A stretch of DNA of 64,000 nucleotides from Leptospira sp. WS60.C2 (GTDB lineage: Bacteria > Spirochaetota > Leptospiria > Leptospirales > Leptospiraceae): NCBI RefSeq assembly GCF_040833955.1, contig NZ_CP162133.1, positions 1,117,001 through 1,181,000 on the forward strand, in the 5' to 3' direction. A program made the translations under genes and the position numbers. This document shows positions 26,644 to 34,875 of the stretch, piece by piece (position 1 is the first letter of the stretch; every line of letters begins with the position of its first letter). The notes beneath the pieces are model-generated. The model was given only the letters and a program-made list of their open reading frames with translations, had not been told where the DNA came from and made no database searches.

Positions 26644-28170
26644 ATGCATTTTGCGCGATTGAAGCGATTTTTTAAAACCTTGTCTTTTGCCCGAGTGGTT
26701 TGCCTGGGTTTTTTTGCTGCCATTATCCTTGGTTCTTTTGCTCTGTATGTTTCAGAGGAAGGAGAGTTATCCTATGTGGATAGTCTCTACTTGTCTGCTT
26801 CCTCCATCTGTGTGACAGGACTGTCTCCCATCCCTCTCTCGGGCCTTCGTCCCACCACTCATTGGATCATGTTGTTTCTCATCCAGCTCGGTGGTCTTGG
26901 GATCATCAGTTTTACTGTGATTGTTGGGTTTCTCATTACCAAAGGGATTTCCAGGAATGCTCGTTTCAATGCGTTTGTTGGGGCGGCTATCGACACTCAA
27001 ACGGAAACAGAGTCTCTTGCCACGAATGAAGTGAACCGGATTTTACTTTCCATCATCAATATCTCATTTTCCATCGAAATTTTAGGAGCCATTGGGCTTT
27101 ACCTTCACATGCCAGAAGGAGTAGAAGGGGAAAACACTCGTTGGTTTTTTTCTCTGTTTACCGCTGTTTCCTCTTTCAATAACGCTGGTTTTTCGATTAC
27201 CGATGATCTGAGTGCCCTAAGGCTCGATCCATTTTCGCTCTATATTGTTTCAGGACTTGTGATTTTTGGAGGGATTGGATTTCCTGTGATCATCCTTTTG
27301 GAAAAAGTATTACTCACAATTTTTGTTCGACTCATGTATCGAATTGAAGTGGTAGCTGAGACTTTGATGATGGAAAAGGCATTAAAGACAGGAAATGTTC
27401 CCAAATTTTTATTATTACCTGCTCAATTCTCTGCGATTTTAGAAAATAGAATTGAGGAGTATAACAAACATTTACGTGGGGAAACCACGCGGATTCAATC
27501 CAAACTTTTAGTATATGGATCTTTTGCTTTGTTATTATTTGGTTTTTTTGGAATCTATTTTTTAGAACGATCCAATCCACATACCTTTCATGGTATGGAT
27601 ATGATGGATAAAATCTCAAACGCCTTTTTTATGTCTGTGTGCTCTCGGACGGCAGGTTTTTCTACCATGGATTTGGGACACCTTAATGATGCCACAGTCA
27701 TTATCATCACCGTACTTATGTTCATTGGTGGTGGGCCACAGGGAACGGCCGGTGGTATAAAAATTACCACCTTTGTTTTGTTACTTGCCTATTTAAAAAA
27801 TGTCATTCAACCTGCAAAACCCGTTATGTTGTTTGGTGAGATTGTTTCCAAAAATTCAGTTGCTGTAGCGATACGGGTTTACTTTTTAGCAACGATTGCA
27901 CTTGCATTTGTATTCATTTTACTTGGTATTTTGGATCAGAACCAACATTCTTTACATGTGATTTTTTTCGAATTGATATCTTCTTTTTCCACAGTGGGAT
28001 TCACCTTGAATCTGACTTCTCAGTTAGGAGATATTGAAAAATTGTTTTATGCTGCCGTGATGTATGTTGGTAGAGTGGGAATCTTTACTGTTCTCATTGC
28101 TGCCACAGGTCACTCCGGCGTTCCTAAAATGGGAACTGTGGACGATGGCATAAAAATCCAAGTGGGTTAA
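26644..28170 (+). CDS. trkH: TrkH/KtrB-family potassium transporter
   Basis: 508-residue polytopic membrane protein of the SKT family. It has about ten helices arranged as four M1-P-M2 units, with selectivity-filter regions such as 'SASSICVTGLSPI', 'FTAVSSFNNAGFS', 'FMSVCSRTAGFSTMD' and 'ISSFSTVGFTLN'. Each holds the conserved filter glycine. It moves K+ (and possibly Na+) together with a cytosolic TrkA/KtrA RCK subunit, which is not in this window. The 'GGGPQGTAGGIK' segment near 365-376 is the family gating loop. Confidence 0.93.
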   Translation: MHFARLKRFFKTLSFARVVCLGFFAAIILGSFALYVSEEGELSYVDSLYLSASSICVTGLSPIPLSGLRPTTHWIMLFLIQLGGLGIISFTVIVGFLITKGISRNARFNAFVGAAIDTQTETESLATNEVNRILLSIINISFSIEILGAIGLYLHMPEGVEGENTRWFFSLFTAVSSFNNAGFSITDDLSALRLDPFSLYIVSGLVIFGGIGFPVIILLEKVLLTIFVRLMYRIEVVAETLMMEKALKTGNVPKFLLLPAQFSAILENRIEEYNKHLRGETTRIQSKLLVYGSFALLLFGFFGIYFLERSNPHTFHGMDMMDKISNAFFMSVCSRTAGFSTMDLGHLNDATVIIITVLMFIGGGPQGTAGGIKITTFVLLLAYLKNVIQPAKPVMLFGEIVSKNSVAVAIRVYFLATIALAFVFILLGILDQNQHSLHVIFFELISSFSTVGFTLNLTSQLGDIEKLFYAAVMYVGRVGIFTVLIAATGHSGVPKMGTVDDGIKIQVG

Positions 28171-28224
28171 AATCGTGAGAAAAATCGGTTTTAGTAATTT
28201 TAGGGAAAGGAAGGATTGGTAGTT

Positions 28225-29250
28225 GTGACTCCAAGCATCAAAGAATCGTTTCAGTCTTTTTGGAAAACGCCTGAAATAACCAAAGAAGAAGAAGTAAAAG
28301 AAAAAACAAAGTCCGATCTGAAGGAAACTCTCAAACAATTAGAGTCTAGATTGGAATCAGTAGAAATTCTCATCACAAATTCTCAATTAGAAGATGCGAA
28401 AATACTTTTACATCACCTCAGTTACGACTTCATCAATTTCCAAAAAAAGAGAAACAATGAAACGCCTGTTTTACTAGGAGCAGATGTTTCTGGCTTTGTG
28501 ATACCGGAATCACCTATAAAAATCAAACCTTTTCAGTTTCTAACACGTTTGCCTCAATTAGCATCCCTCAGTGAAGAGGAAACGAATTCCTACTTTGACG
28601 AATGTTTGGATACATATGATTTTTTGTCCCATATTGTGGGGAAGGAAATCAAAACCATTTACAAAACAAGACTTGATGATTACCGCTCCGTGCGAAGGAT
28701 TCGAATCTTCAGTATCAGCCTGATTCTTTTTGCAACCATCGCTTCTATCTTTTATTACCAATACAAATACCCAGAATTTAAGGAACAAAACATCGAGTTG
28801 TATTCCTTTTTGGACAAGGAACATCCACAAACCACTGAGGACTCAAAACTCTCCTTACCGTTAAAGAAGGAAGAAATTGGTAACTGGGTGGAATATCGTT
28901 TTCCCATCCCTGCCTCAATGAACCAGTTTGGTGGACTTCGGATTGACCCTTTGCAACAGAGGGGAATTCGGTTTGCGTTGGATGATTTAAAGATCCTTGA
29001 TGACCAGGGAAAGATTTTGTACTCGAAAAAATTTCTCGTAAGTCGGTCCTTATTACCGGAAGATTACCAAGATTTTTTATCCATTCTCGATATCAAAACG
29101 GCAGGGAAACAGGAACCTGGTGAGATCGTTGAAATGATCACCACAGGAAAAAATCCACAAATCCATCTGGTGTTTCCGATGATTCAAAACGCCAAAACAA
29201 TCCATCTCAAAATGAAATACATAGAAGCCCATAAAGTGAAGAAAAAATGA
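28225..29250 (+). CDS. Single-span membrane protein of unknown function
   Basis: About 341 residues. The first 150 residues are cytoplasmic and helical, starting with a charged coiled-coil-like part ('LKETLKQLESRLESVEILI'). A transmembrane helix lies near residues 165-185 ('IFSISLILFATIASIFYY'). The remainder is an extracytoplasmic, strand-rich domain of about 150 residues. I do not recognise the family. A GTG at 28225 with AAGGAAGGA upstream is preferred over a TTG at 28216 that lies directly on that site. The stop overlaps the following prenyltransferase start (ATGA), so the two are coupled. Confidence 0.75.
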   Translation: MTPSIKESFQSFWKTPEITKEEEVKEKTKSDLKETLKQLESRLESVEILITNSQLEDAKILLHHLSYDFINFQKKRNNETPVLLGADVSGFVIPESPIKIKPFQFLTRLPQLASLSEEETNSYFDECLDTYDFLSHIVGKEIKTIYKTRLDDYRSVRRIRIFSISLILFATIASIFYYQYKYPEFKEQNIELYSFLDKEHPQTTEDSKLSLPLKKEEIGNWVEYRFPIPASMNQFGGLRIDPLQQRGIRFALDDLKILDDQGKILYSKKFLVSRSLLPEDYQDFLSILDIKTAGKQEPGEIVEMITTGKNPQIHLVFPMIQNAKTIHLKMKYIEAHKVKKK

Positions 29251-30146
29251 TCTACCTATATTTGAAACTCATGCGGATCCCACAGTGGATCAAAAATATC
29301 ATCCTCTTTGCAGGACTTATTTTTTCAAAACGAATCTTCGACATTCCTTCCTTCACAAAGGTTTGTTTGGCTTTTTTGTTTTTTTCTTTAGTAGCAAGTT
29401 GTCAGTATGTGTTTAATGACTTTTTGGACCAAAAAGAAGATGCCAAACACCCAGAAAAAAGACATAGACCTCTTGCAAGTGGAGCCTTGGACTCAGGCAT
29501 TGCACTTGCGATCACTGGTGCCATATTACCTGTTGCGTTAATTGGTTCGTATAAACTTTCTCCCGTTTTCTTTTATCTCACTATTTTTTACTTAATGTTT
29601 AACATGTTGTATAGCAAAGTGTTAAAACACATTGTCATCTTAGATGTGATGAGTATCTCCATTGGTTTTGTGTTACGAGCCATTGCAGGTGCTGTTGTGA
29701 TCGGAGTGGAGTTTTCCCATTGGTTGTTACTTTGTACGTTTATGTTGGCACTCTTCTGGGGTTTTTCAAAACGAAGAGGAGAGATTCATATCTTAAAAAC
29801 CGATGCTGGAAAACATCGTAAGATCTTGGAAGAATATTCCATAGAGTTTTTGGATTTGATGATGGCTGTGGTTGCAACTTTAACTCTTGTGAGTTATGTA
29901 ATGTATACGGTTAGTTCTGAAACTGCAAAAAGTTTAGGAACACCGTATATGGTCTATACCGTACCCATTGTTGTGTATGCAATCTTTCGGTCTCTGTATA
30001 TTATCTATATCAAAAATATGGGTCACAATCCCACAAGAGCCATCCTTACCGATGTGAGCGTTCTTGTTTCAGGAGTGATTTGGCTCCTTCTCATCTTATT
30101 TTTGATGTTTGGGAACTTATCAGGCCATCCACCAGTCTACCAGTAG
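29247..30146 (+). CDS. UbiA-family prenyltransferase, decaprenyl-phosphate phosphoribosyltransferase-like
   Basis: 299 residues with eight or nine transmembrane helices. The first Asp-rich motif 'NDFLDQKEDAKHPEKRHRPLASG' style stretch at about 60-82 matches the branch that makes decaprenyl-phosphoryl-5-phosphoribose, where 'HPxKRxRP(I/L)A' is typical, rather than quinone or heme O synthases. Such enzymes supply a polyprenyl-linked pentose for cell-envelope glycans. No epimerase genes (DprE-type) are adjacent. It lies between the single-span protein (4-base overlap) and a thioredoxin-like gene (2-base gap). Confidence 0.85.
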   Translation: MIYLYLKLMRIPQWIKNIILFAGLIFSKRIFDIPSFTKVCLAFLFFSLVASCQYVFNDFLDQKEDAKHPEKRHRPLASGALDSGIALAITGAILPVALIGSYKLSPVFFYLTIFYLMFNMLYSKVLKHIVILDVMSISIGFVLRAIAGAVVIGVEFSHWLLLCTFMLALFWGFSKRRGEIHILKTDAGKHRKILEEYSIEFLDLMMAVVATLTLVSYVMYTVSSETAKSLGTPYMVYTVPIVVYAIFRSLYIIYIKNMGHNPTRAILTDVSVLVSGVIWLLLILFLMFGNLSGHPPVYQ

Positions 30147-30148
30147 AG

Positions 30149-30658
30149 ATGAAAATTTGGAAGCAGTTACCATACGGGTGGAAGGTAGTTTTCGCCTTTG
30201 TTTTCTTTTTTTCGGCCACGTTAGGATTTGCCTACTTTAAAGCAAGGGATACCAATCCAAATGTTCCCATTGAAGCATTAGCGACCACTCCAACCGAAGC
30301 AAATTCCTGGAAAGGTCACCCCAAAGTTGTGTATTTTTGGGCCACTTGGTGCACCGTTTGTAAGGCATACGCACCCATACTGGAAGCCAATCTTAAGTTT
30401 TTGCCGAAGGAAACTATGTTTCTCTCCGTTTTGGAATCCGAGGATTCAGAAGAAATGAAGGACGTTTTGGCAAATCTTTCCAAAGAGGGAAAACGTCCCA
30501 TTTACACAGCCGACTACCGAATGCTTAAAGAATGGAGAATTTCTGCCTATCCCACGACTCTATTTTTGAATGGAGACGGCAAAGTGATTTTTGCAGATTC
30601 TGGAATTTTAAGCCCAATTGGATTCTGGATTCGTTCTTTTCTTCTGCGCTTTTTTTAA
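30149..30658 (+). CDS. Membrane-anchored TlpA/ScsD-like thioredoxin
   Basis: About 169 residues: an N-terminal transmembrane anchor ('VVFAFVFFFSATLGFAYF') and a thioredoxin fold facing the periplasm, with active site 'WATWCTVCKAYAPIL' (CTVC) and cis-proline 'ISAYPTTLFLNGDG'. These proteins reduce or protect periplasmic thiols. The ATG at 30149 follows the prenyltransferase stop by two bases with GTAGAG before it; a longer frame from 30080 would overlap that gene. The protein ends soon after the fold with a hydrophobic 'IGFWIRSFLLRFF', which is unusual. Confidence 0.85.
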   Translation: MKIWKQLPYGWKVVFAFVFFFSATLGFAYFKARDTNPNVPIEALATTPTEANSWKGHPKVVYFWATWCTVCKAYAPILEANLKFLPKETMFLSVLESEDSEEMKDVLANLSKEGKRPIYTADYRMLKEWRISAYPTTLFLNGDGKVIFADSGILSPIGFWIRSFLLRFF

Positions 30659-30675
30659 ACTGTCGATGATCTAGT

Positions 30676-31449
30676 ATGGATGCAAGCTTCAAACCCAAAC
30701 CGCTTTTGAATAAGTCGGAACTTCGCCAAATCAAACGAAGTAAAACTAGGGTAGAAGGGAAAAAAGTCATCACGGATGATGTCAAAAAACTAAAATCTCT
30801 CAAAGTCACTCCTGAACTTAGCTTCCAACAGTCCATTGACTACTACAAAGAACCCATTTGGATCGAATATTATATTCCAAAAGAATCTCGGTTTGCTTTT
30901 GAAACCAAGTATCTCTTTATCTACCTTGTCGATCCAGAAATCACAGAAGAGGAATGTGACAAGGCAAGAAAAATCGCCAAAGAAAACGATGAGATTGTGG
31001 ATGTCTTTGCTTATATGGAAAGAAATCCAGAATCGATTCGACTCATTGAAGATTCGTACCACTCAACCATGTCGATGCATGAAACCATTCATCACATCTA
31101 TCGAAATTATAAAGAAACGGGCGCGACGGAAGATTTAAAAACTGCCTGTTACCTAACAGAAGCACTGCTCAAATACGAACCAACGATTGCTGGACTCACT
31201 TACTTTCGTGATTATAGCATTTATAATTTGAATTATTGGATTCGAACTCTGAATCGTTTGAAGATTGATTTTGCCTTAGAAGATGCGACCGTGTCACTTC
31301 TCATCAAAAGGCGTAATGAACTCTGGGAGTTCGAAAATAGAGAAGAAGACGAAGACTTTGATTTACTTGCGGCATTGTTTTTTGAACAAGCATTCCCGAA
31401 CCGAGGGGCAGGGGAACTATCCAGTGATGACCTTTTATTATTCGAATGA
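30676..31449 (+). CDS. Soluble protein of unknown function (257 aa)
   Basis: No signal peptide or membrane span. The first 45 residues are basic; the rest is mixed alpha/beta and then helical, with an acidic C-terminus ('REEDEDFDLL', 'ELSSDDLLLFE'). I recognise no motif. It starts 17 bases after the thioredoxin gene and is probably the last gene of the 28225-31449 cluster. It is convergent with the gene ending at 31475. Confidence 0.75.
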   Translation: MDASFKPKPLLNKSELRQIKRSKTRVEGKKVITDDVKKLKSLKVTPELSFQQSIDYYKEPIWIEYYIPKESRFAFETKYLFIYLVDPEITEEECDKARKIAKENDEIVDVFAYMERNPESIRLIEDSYHSTMSMHETIHHIYRNYKETGATEDLKTACYLTEALLKYEPTIAGLTYFRDYSIYNLNYWIRTLNRLKIDFALEDATVSLLIKRRNELWEFENREEDEDFDLLAALFFEQAFPNRGAGELSSDDLLLFE

Positions 31450-31474
31450 ACGAGAGTCTTTTGATTGTCTCAGT

Positions 31475-32338
31475 TCACTCTAACCAACGGAATAAATCGA
31501 TCCAATCAAACATCGATTGGTTCTGAGGATTTGTAAAAAATTTTGTTGTTTCCCCAAGTTTCATCGTCACGGGAATACGTTTTTCTTGGAAAGAAAACGT
31601 GAGTTTCGAAATCGATTGACTCGATTCTTTCCAATGTTTTTCTTCTGAACTTTCTTCGGTGAGAGGAAAACTATTTAAAAAGATTCTCCAAAAATCGTTT
31701 CCATCGATGAGAACCTCTGAGATTCCACCAATCCCCATCTTAAGATCCCTATATAAATGTTCCTTGTTAAAATCTTTTTGTCCAATGGATAAAAATGGTT
31801 TTTCCCGTTTGATTTTTTGCAAAGGGGGTAGGATGGCTTTTGCATCTATGGCGTCCCAATCTAAGATCAAAAAATGACAGTTGCTAGTTTGCATTCTCTG
31901 CAGTAAAAATTCAGCTGTTCCTTCTATGTAGACTTGGTATCCCATTGTTTTTAAAAACATGAGTAGGTGTTTGTCCAAGATAGGATTTTTTGTATACACA
32001 ACCCAAGTTAAGTTTTGTTTCGGGAGTGGATTTGTAGGTAGGGTATGTATTTTGTTGTAGGGTTTTTCCCATAAACAAGATACCCCAATGGATTTGTAGC
32101 GATCCTTTTCTTCTTTTGAAAAATGACCGCATAAGATTGGTTCGATGCTCCAATCCAAAAGTTCTTTTGCTAACTCTGGTGTTGGTTTGGAAAACAATCG
32201 GACTGAGTCTGGAAAATCCTTCCAAGTTTTATTTGTACATTCTTTCACTACGAGCCCATTCACTTGCAACCAAGCACTGATGAGATCTTTTTCCCCTTCG
32301 GAAACTTGTGTCAAAACGGCACCGAATCGATTGTCCAT
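31475..32338 (-). CDS. Unknown protein with a receiver-like segment
   Basis: 287 residues, soluble. Around residues 110-215 the order 'WVVYTKNPILDKHLLMFLKTMGYQVYI...CHFLILDWDAIDAKAIL' looks like a response-regulator receiver fold, with 'LILDWD' at the place of the phosphorylated aspartate. The acidic pair after beta 1 and the lysine in beta 5 are not evident, so it may be a pseudo-receiver. The N-terminal 100 residues could be a second divergent copy. The fold is inference from pattern only. It is divergent from the PhaR-like gene. Confidence 0.55.
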   Translation of the reverse strand: MDNRFGAVLTQVSEGEKDLISAWLQVNGLVVKECTNKTWKDFPDSVRLFSKPTPELAKELLDWSIEPILCGHFSKEEKDRYKSIGVSCLWEKPYNKIHTLPTNPLPKQNLTWVVYTKNPILDKHLLMFLKTMGYQVYIEGTAEFLLQRMQTSNCHFLILDWDAIDAKAILPPLQKIKREKPFLSIGQKDFNKEHLYRDLKMGIGGISEVLIDGNDFWRIFLNSFPLTEESSEEKHWKESSQSISKLTFSFQEKRIPVTMKLGETTKFFTNPQNQSMFDWIDLFRWLE

Positions 32339-32395
32339 ACGATTGTATTTTAGTTGACCCCCTAGGCTTGAAAGTCATTTTAAAAAGCATCTCCA

Positions 32396-32944
32396 ATGAA
32401 GCTCCTCAAGCGATACGCAAACCGTAGGCTCTATGATCCAGAAACGAGTTCCACAATTACATTAGAAGATGTGGCGAAGATGATCATCGGTGGGGAAGAA
32501 ATCAAAGTTCAAGACAATCTATCTGGGGAAGACATCACACCGAAAATCCTCGGACAAACATTTTTAAAAGTCAGCCTTGGGCAAAGAAACGAAGATTTTT
32601 CCAATTTTATGTTAACATCGCTCATCCGTGAAACTGGTAGGGACATTTCTGGTCTTTTTGAACGTTTGGTTCTTGGGGGAATTGGTGCCAATTACCTGAC
32701 TCGAGAACGTCTGGAAAAAATTGTCAATTCCATGGTCGAACTTGGTGAATTGAAAGAGGTCGACTTTAGCCTCTACCGTGAGGATTTACTAAGGAAAATG
32801 GCATCTCGCGCCAGTGAGAAAAAGGAACAAATTCAAAAGGATTTGGAAAAATTCAGCCAATCCATATTGGAAGAAGACAAAGCCACTCTCGGTGACCTTT
32901 CTGAAAAATTAAAAGAAGTCGCAGAAAAATTAAAAGAAAATTAA
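32396..32944 (+). CDS. phaR: PhaR-like polyhydroxyalkanoate regulator
   Basis: 182 residues. The first 60 residues contain '[26 protein letters not shown]', the signature of the PHB/PHA accumulation regulator DNA-binding domain. The C-terminal half is a helical, charged region likely to form a coiled coil. PhaR proteins bind DNA and PHA granules and repress phasin genes. No PHA synthase or phasin is in the window, so its target here is open. The start has no strong ribosome binding site. Confidence 0.88.
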   Translation: MKLLKRYANRRLYDPETSSTITLEDVAKMIIGGEEIKVQDNLSGEDITPKILGQTFLKVSLGQRNEDFSNFMLTSLIRETGRDISGLFERLVLGGIGANYLTRERLEKIVNSMVELGELKEVDFSLYREDLLRKMASRASEKKEQIQKDLEKFSQSILEEDKATLGDLSEKLKEVAEKLKEN

Positions 32945-32986
32945 CAAAAATCGGTTAGAATGACCTCCTATTTTCAGGGGGAATGA

Positions 32987-33871
32987 ATGAAATTCCGTTA
33001 CTTAGCTCTTTTATTATGTTTTGTCCACTTTAGTGTCTATGCGGAAAAAGCGGATTCTTTTTACGAAACCCAACGAAAGAGACTCAACTCGTCCAATATT
33101 TTTGAAATCAGAGATGCAATAGATCAGTTAACTTTTGTTAATTCAAATAGGGGGATTCGCGATATACTTTCTGCTTTAGAAGGAACTCCCAATTTTCCTA
33201 CGAGCGAAAACAATGCCCCTGCCGTCAAATTTTACGCCGCAAAAGCCCTAGCAAAAAAAGGTGAAAAAATTGCTGTTCCTGTTCTTATCAAAACATTCCA
33301 AAAGGAATCCACAACTCTTGTAGAACACAATCCGCCAAAGGTTCGTAAAATCAGTGATGGAGTTTTTGATCGTACGTCTACATCCAGCCCCTATTTTTAT
33401 GAAGATGGAGAAATTTCGATGGTGCTAGCTTGTGGAGAAATGTTACGCACGTTAGGTTCTTTACCAATCACAGAAGCATCTGAATCGACCATCAAACAAG
33501 CGTTGTCTCACCCCAACTTTTATATTCGAAGTTCTGCTGCAGATGCAATGTACGAGACAAATTCTAAACAATGGTTGTCCACACTTTCGGAAGGCCTTGG
33601 CAAAGAACAAGTTCCCTATGCAAAAATTTCCATTTTAGCTGCTATCGTCGGGTTGGAACGATTACCGAACCAAAACATGAAATCCGTAACTGAAATGTTA
33701 TCGGACCAAAATCCTGAAGTCAGAAAAAAAGCCTCGGAAGCACTCCGCCGATTGGACCTTCGTCTTTCAGCACCTTACCTAGAAAAGGCGATTCAAGTGG
33801 AAAATCATCCCATGGTTTTATCCCAAATGAAGGAAGATTATGCATATCTGATTTCATTTCGAACTCCCTAA
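32987..33871 (+). CDS. Exported HEAT-repeat protein
   Basis: 294 residues with a signal peptide (residues 1-19, cleavage after 'SVYA'). Helical pairs of HEAT/PBS-lyase type follow: 'AKALAKKGEKIAVPVLIKTF', 'FYIRSSAADAMYETN' and 'PEVRKKASEALRRLDLRLSAPYLEKAI'. It is presumably periplasmic and binds other proteins; no catalytic motif is seen. GGGGGAATGA gives a good binding site for the start. Repeat proteins of this type are common in leptospires. Confidence 0.85.
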   Translation: MKFRYLALLLCFVHFSVYAEKADSFYETQRKRLNSSNIFEIRDAIDQLTFVNSNRGIRDILSALEGTPNFPTSENNAPAVKFYAAKALAKKGEKIAVPVLIKTFQKESTTLVEHNPPKVRKISDGVFDRTSTSSPYFYEDGEISMVLACGEMLRTLGSLPITEASESTIKQALSHPNFYIRSSAADAMYETNSKQWLSTLSEGLGKEQVPYAKISILAAIVGLERLPNQNMKSVTEMLSDQNPEVRKKASEALRRLDLRLSAPYLEKAIQVENHPMVLSQMKEDYAYLISFRTP

Positions 33872-33937
33872 GCCTTGGTGAATTCATTGTGGACAAATCT
33901 AGATTTTTTTTAAATATGTGATCTAAACGGAGAAATT

Positions 33938-34852
33938 ATGAAATTTAATAGTATTTTAGATGCCATTGGCAACACACCACATGTACGTTTATCTCGTTTG
34001 TTTGGAACCGATCATGAAGTTTATATGAAATTAGAAAGACAAAATCCTGGTGGATCAATTAAGGATCGGATTGCCCTTGCGATGATCGAAGACGCTGAAA
34101 AGTCAGGGAAATTGAAAAAAGATTCCATCATTGTGGAGCCAACCTCTGGAAATACGGGAATCGGGCTTGCGATGGTTGCCGCTGTGAAAGGTTATGCGAT
34201 CACTCTTGTGATGCCAGAACATATGTCTGTTGAACGACGTAGAATCATGGCAGCATACGGTGCAAAATTTGAACTCACCCCAAGAGAAAAAGGAATGCCT
34301 GGTGCCATCGCCAAAGCACAAGAAATGGTAGCGGCCAACCCAAATGCTTGGATGCCACAACAGTTTGAAAACGAAGCCAACATCCAAGTGCACAGAGAAA
34401 AAACCGCAGAAGAAATCGCAAAAGATTTCCCAGATGGACTTGATTACATCATCACCGGAGTTGGTACAGGCGGACACATTTCAGGATGTGCGGAAAACTT
34501 AAAGAAACGATTTCCAAAACTCAAAGTGTTTGCAGTGGAGCCAGAAGGTTCACCAGTTCTCAGTGGTGGAAAACCTGGGCCACACCCTCTCCAAGGAATT
34601 GGTGCTGGATTCATTCCGAAAAACTGTAAAACAGATTTACTCGATGGAATCATCACAGTAGGAAAGGAAGAGTCCTTTACGATGGCTGTTCTTGCTGCGA
34701 AAAAAGAAGGAATCTTTATTGGAACTTCTTCTGGGGCGAGCCTTGCGGCAGTTTCCAAAAAATTAAAAGAAATTCCTGCGGGCTCCAAAGTTCTTACTTT
34801 CTGTTATGATACAGGAGAAAGATACTTGTCAGTAGAAGGACTTTTCGTTTAA
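33938..34852 (+). CDS. cysK: Cysteine synthase (O-acetylserine sulfhydrylase)
   Basis: PLP enzyme of 304 residues that joins sulfide to O-acetyl-L-serine to give cysteine. The PLP lysine is in 'GGSIKDRIA' (near residue 42), the phosphate loop is 'TSGNTGIGL' and the glycine-rich '[10 protein letters not shown]' follows. It is the final step for the sulfide made by the pathway encoded at 49708-61521. Cystathionine beta-synthase is a relative, but the length and 'TSGNTG' context fit CysK/CysM. AGAAATT precedes the ATG. Confidence 0.94.
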   Translation: MKFNSILDAIGNTPHVRLSRLFGTDHEVYMKLERQNPGGSIKDRIALAMIEDAEKSGKLKKDSIIVEPTSGNTGIGLAMVAAVKGYAITLVMPEHMSVERRRIMAAYGAKFELTPREKGMPGAIAKAQEMVAANPNAWMPQQFENEANIQVHREKTAEEIAKDFPDGLDYIITGVGTGGHISGCAENLKKRFPKLKVFAVEPEGSPVLSGGKPGPHPLQGIGAGFIPKNCKTDLLDGIITVGKEESFTMAVLAAKKEGIFIGTSSGASLAAVSKKLKEIPAGSKVLTFCYDTGERYLSVEGLFV

Positions 34853-34875
34853 TTATTGTTTAACGGAAATTTAAC

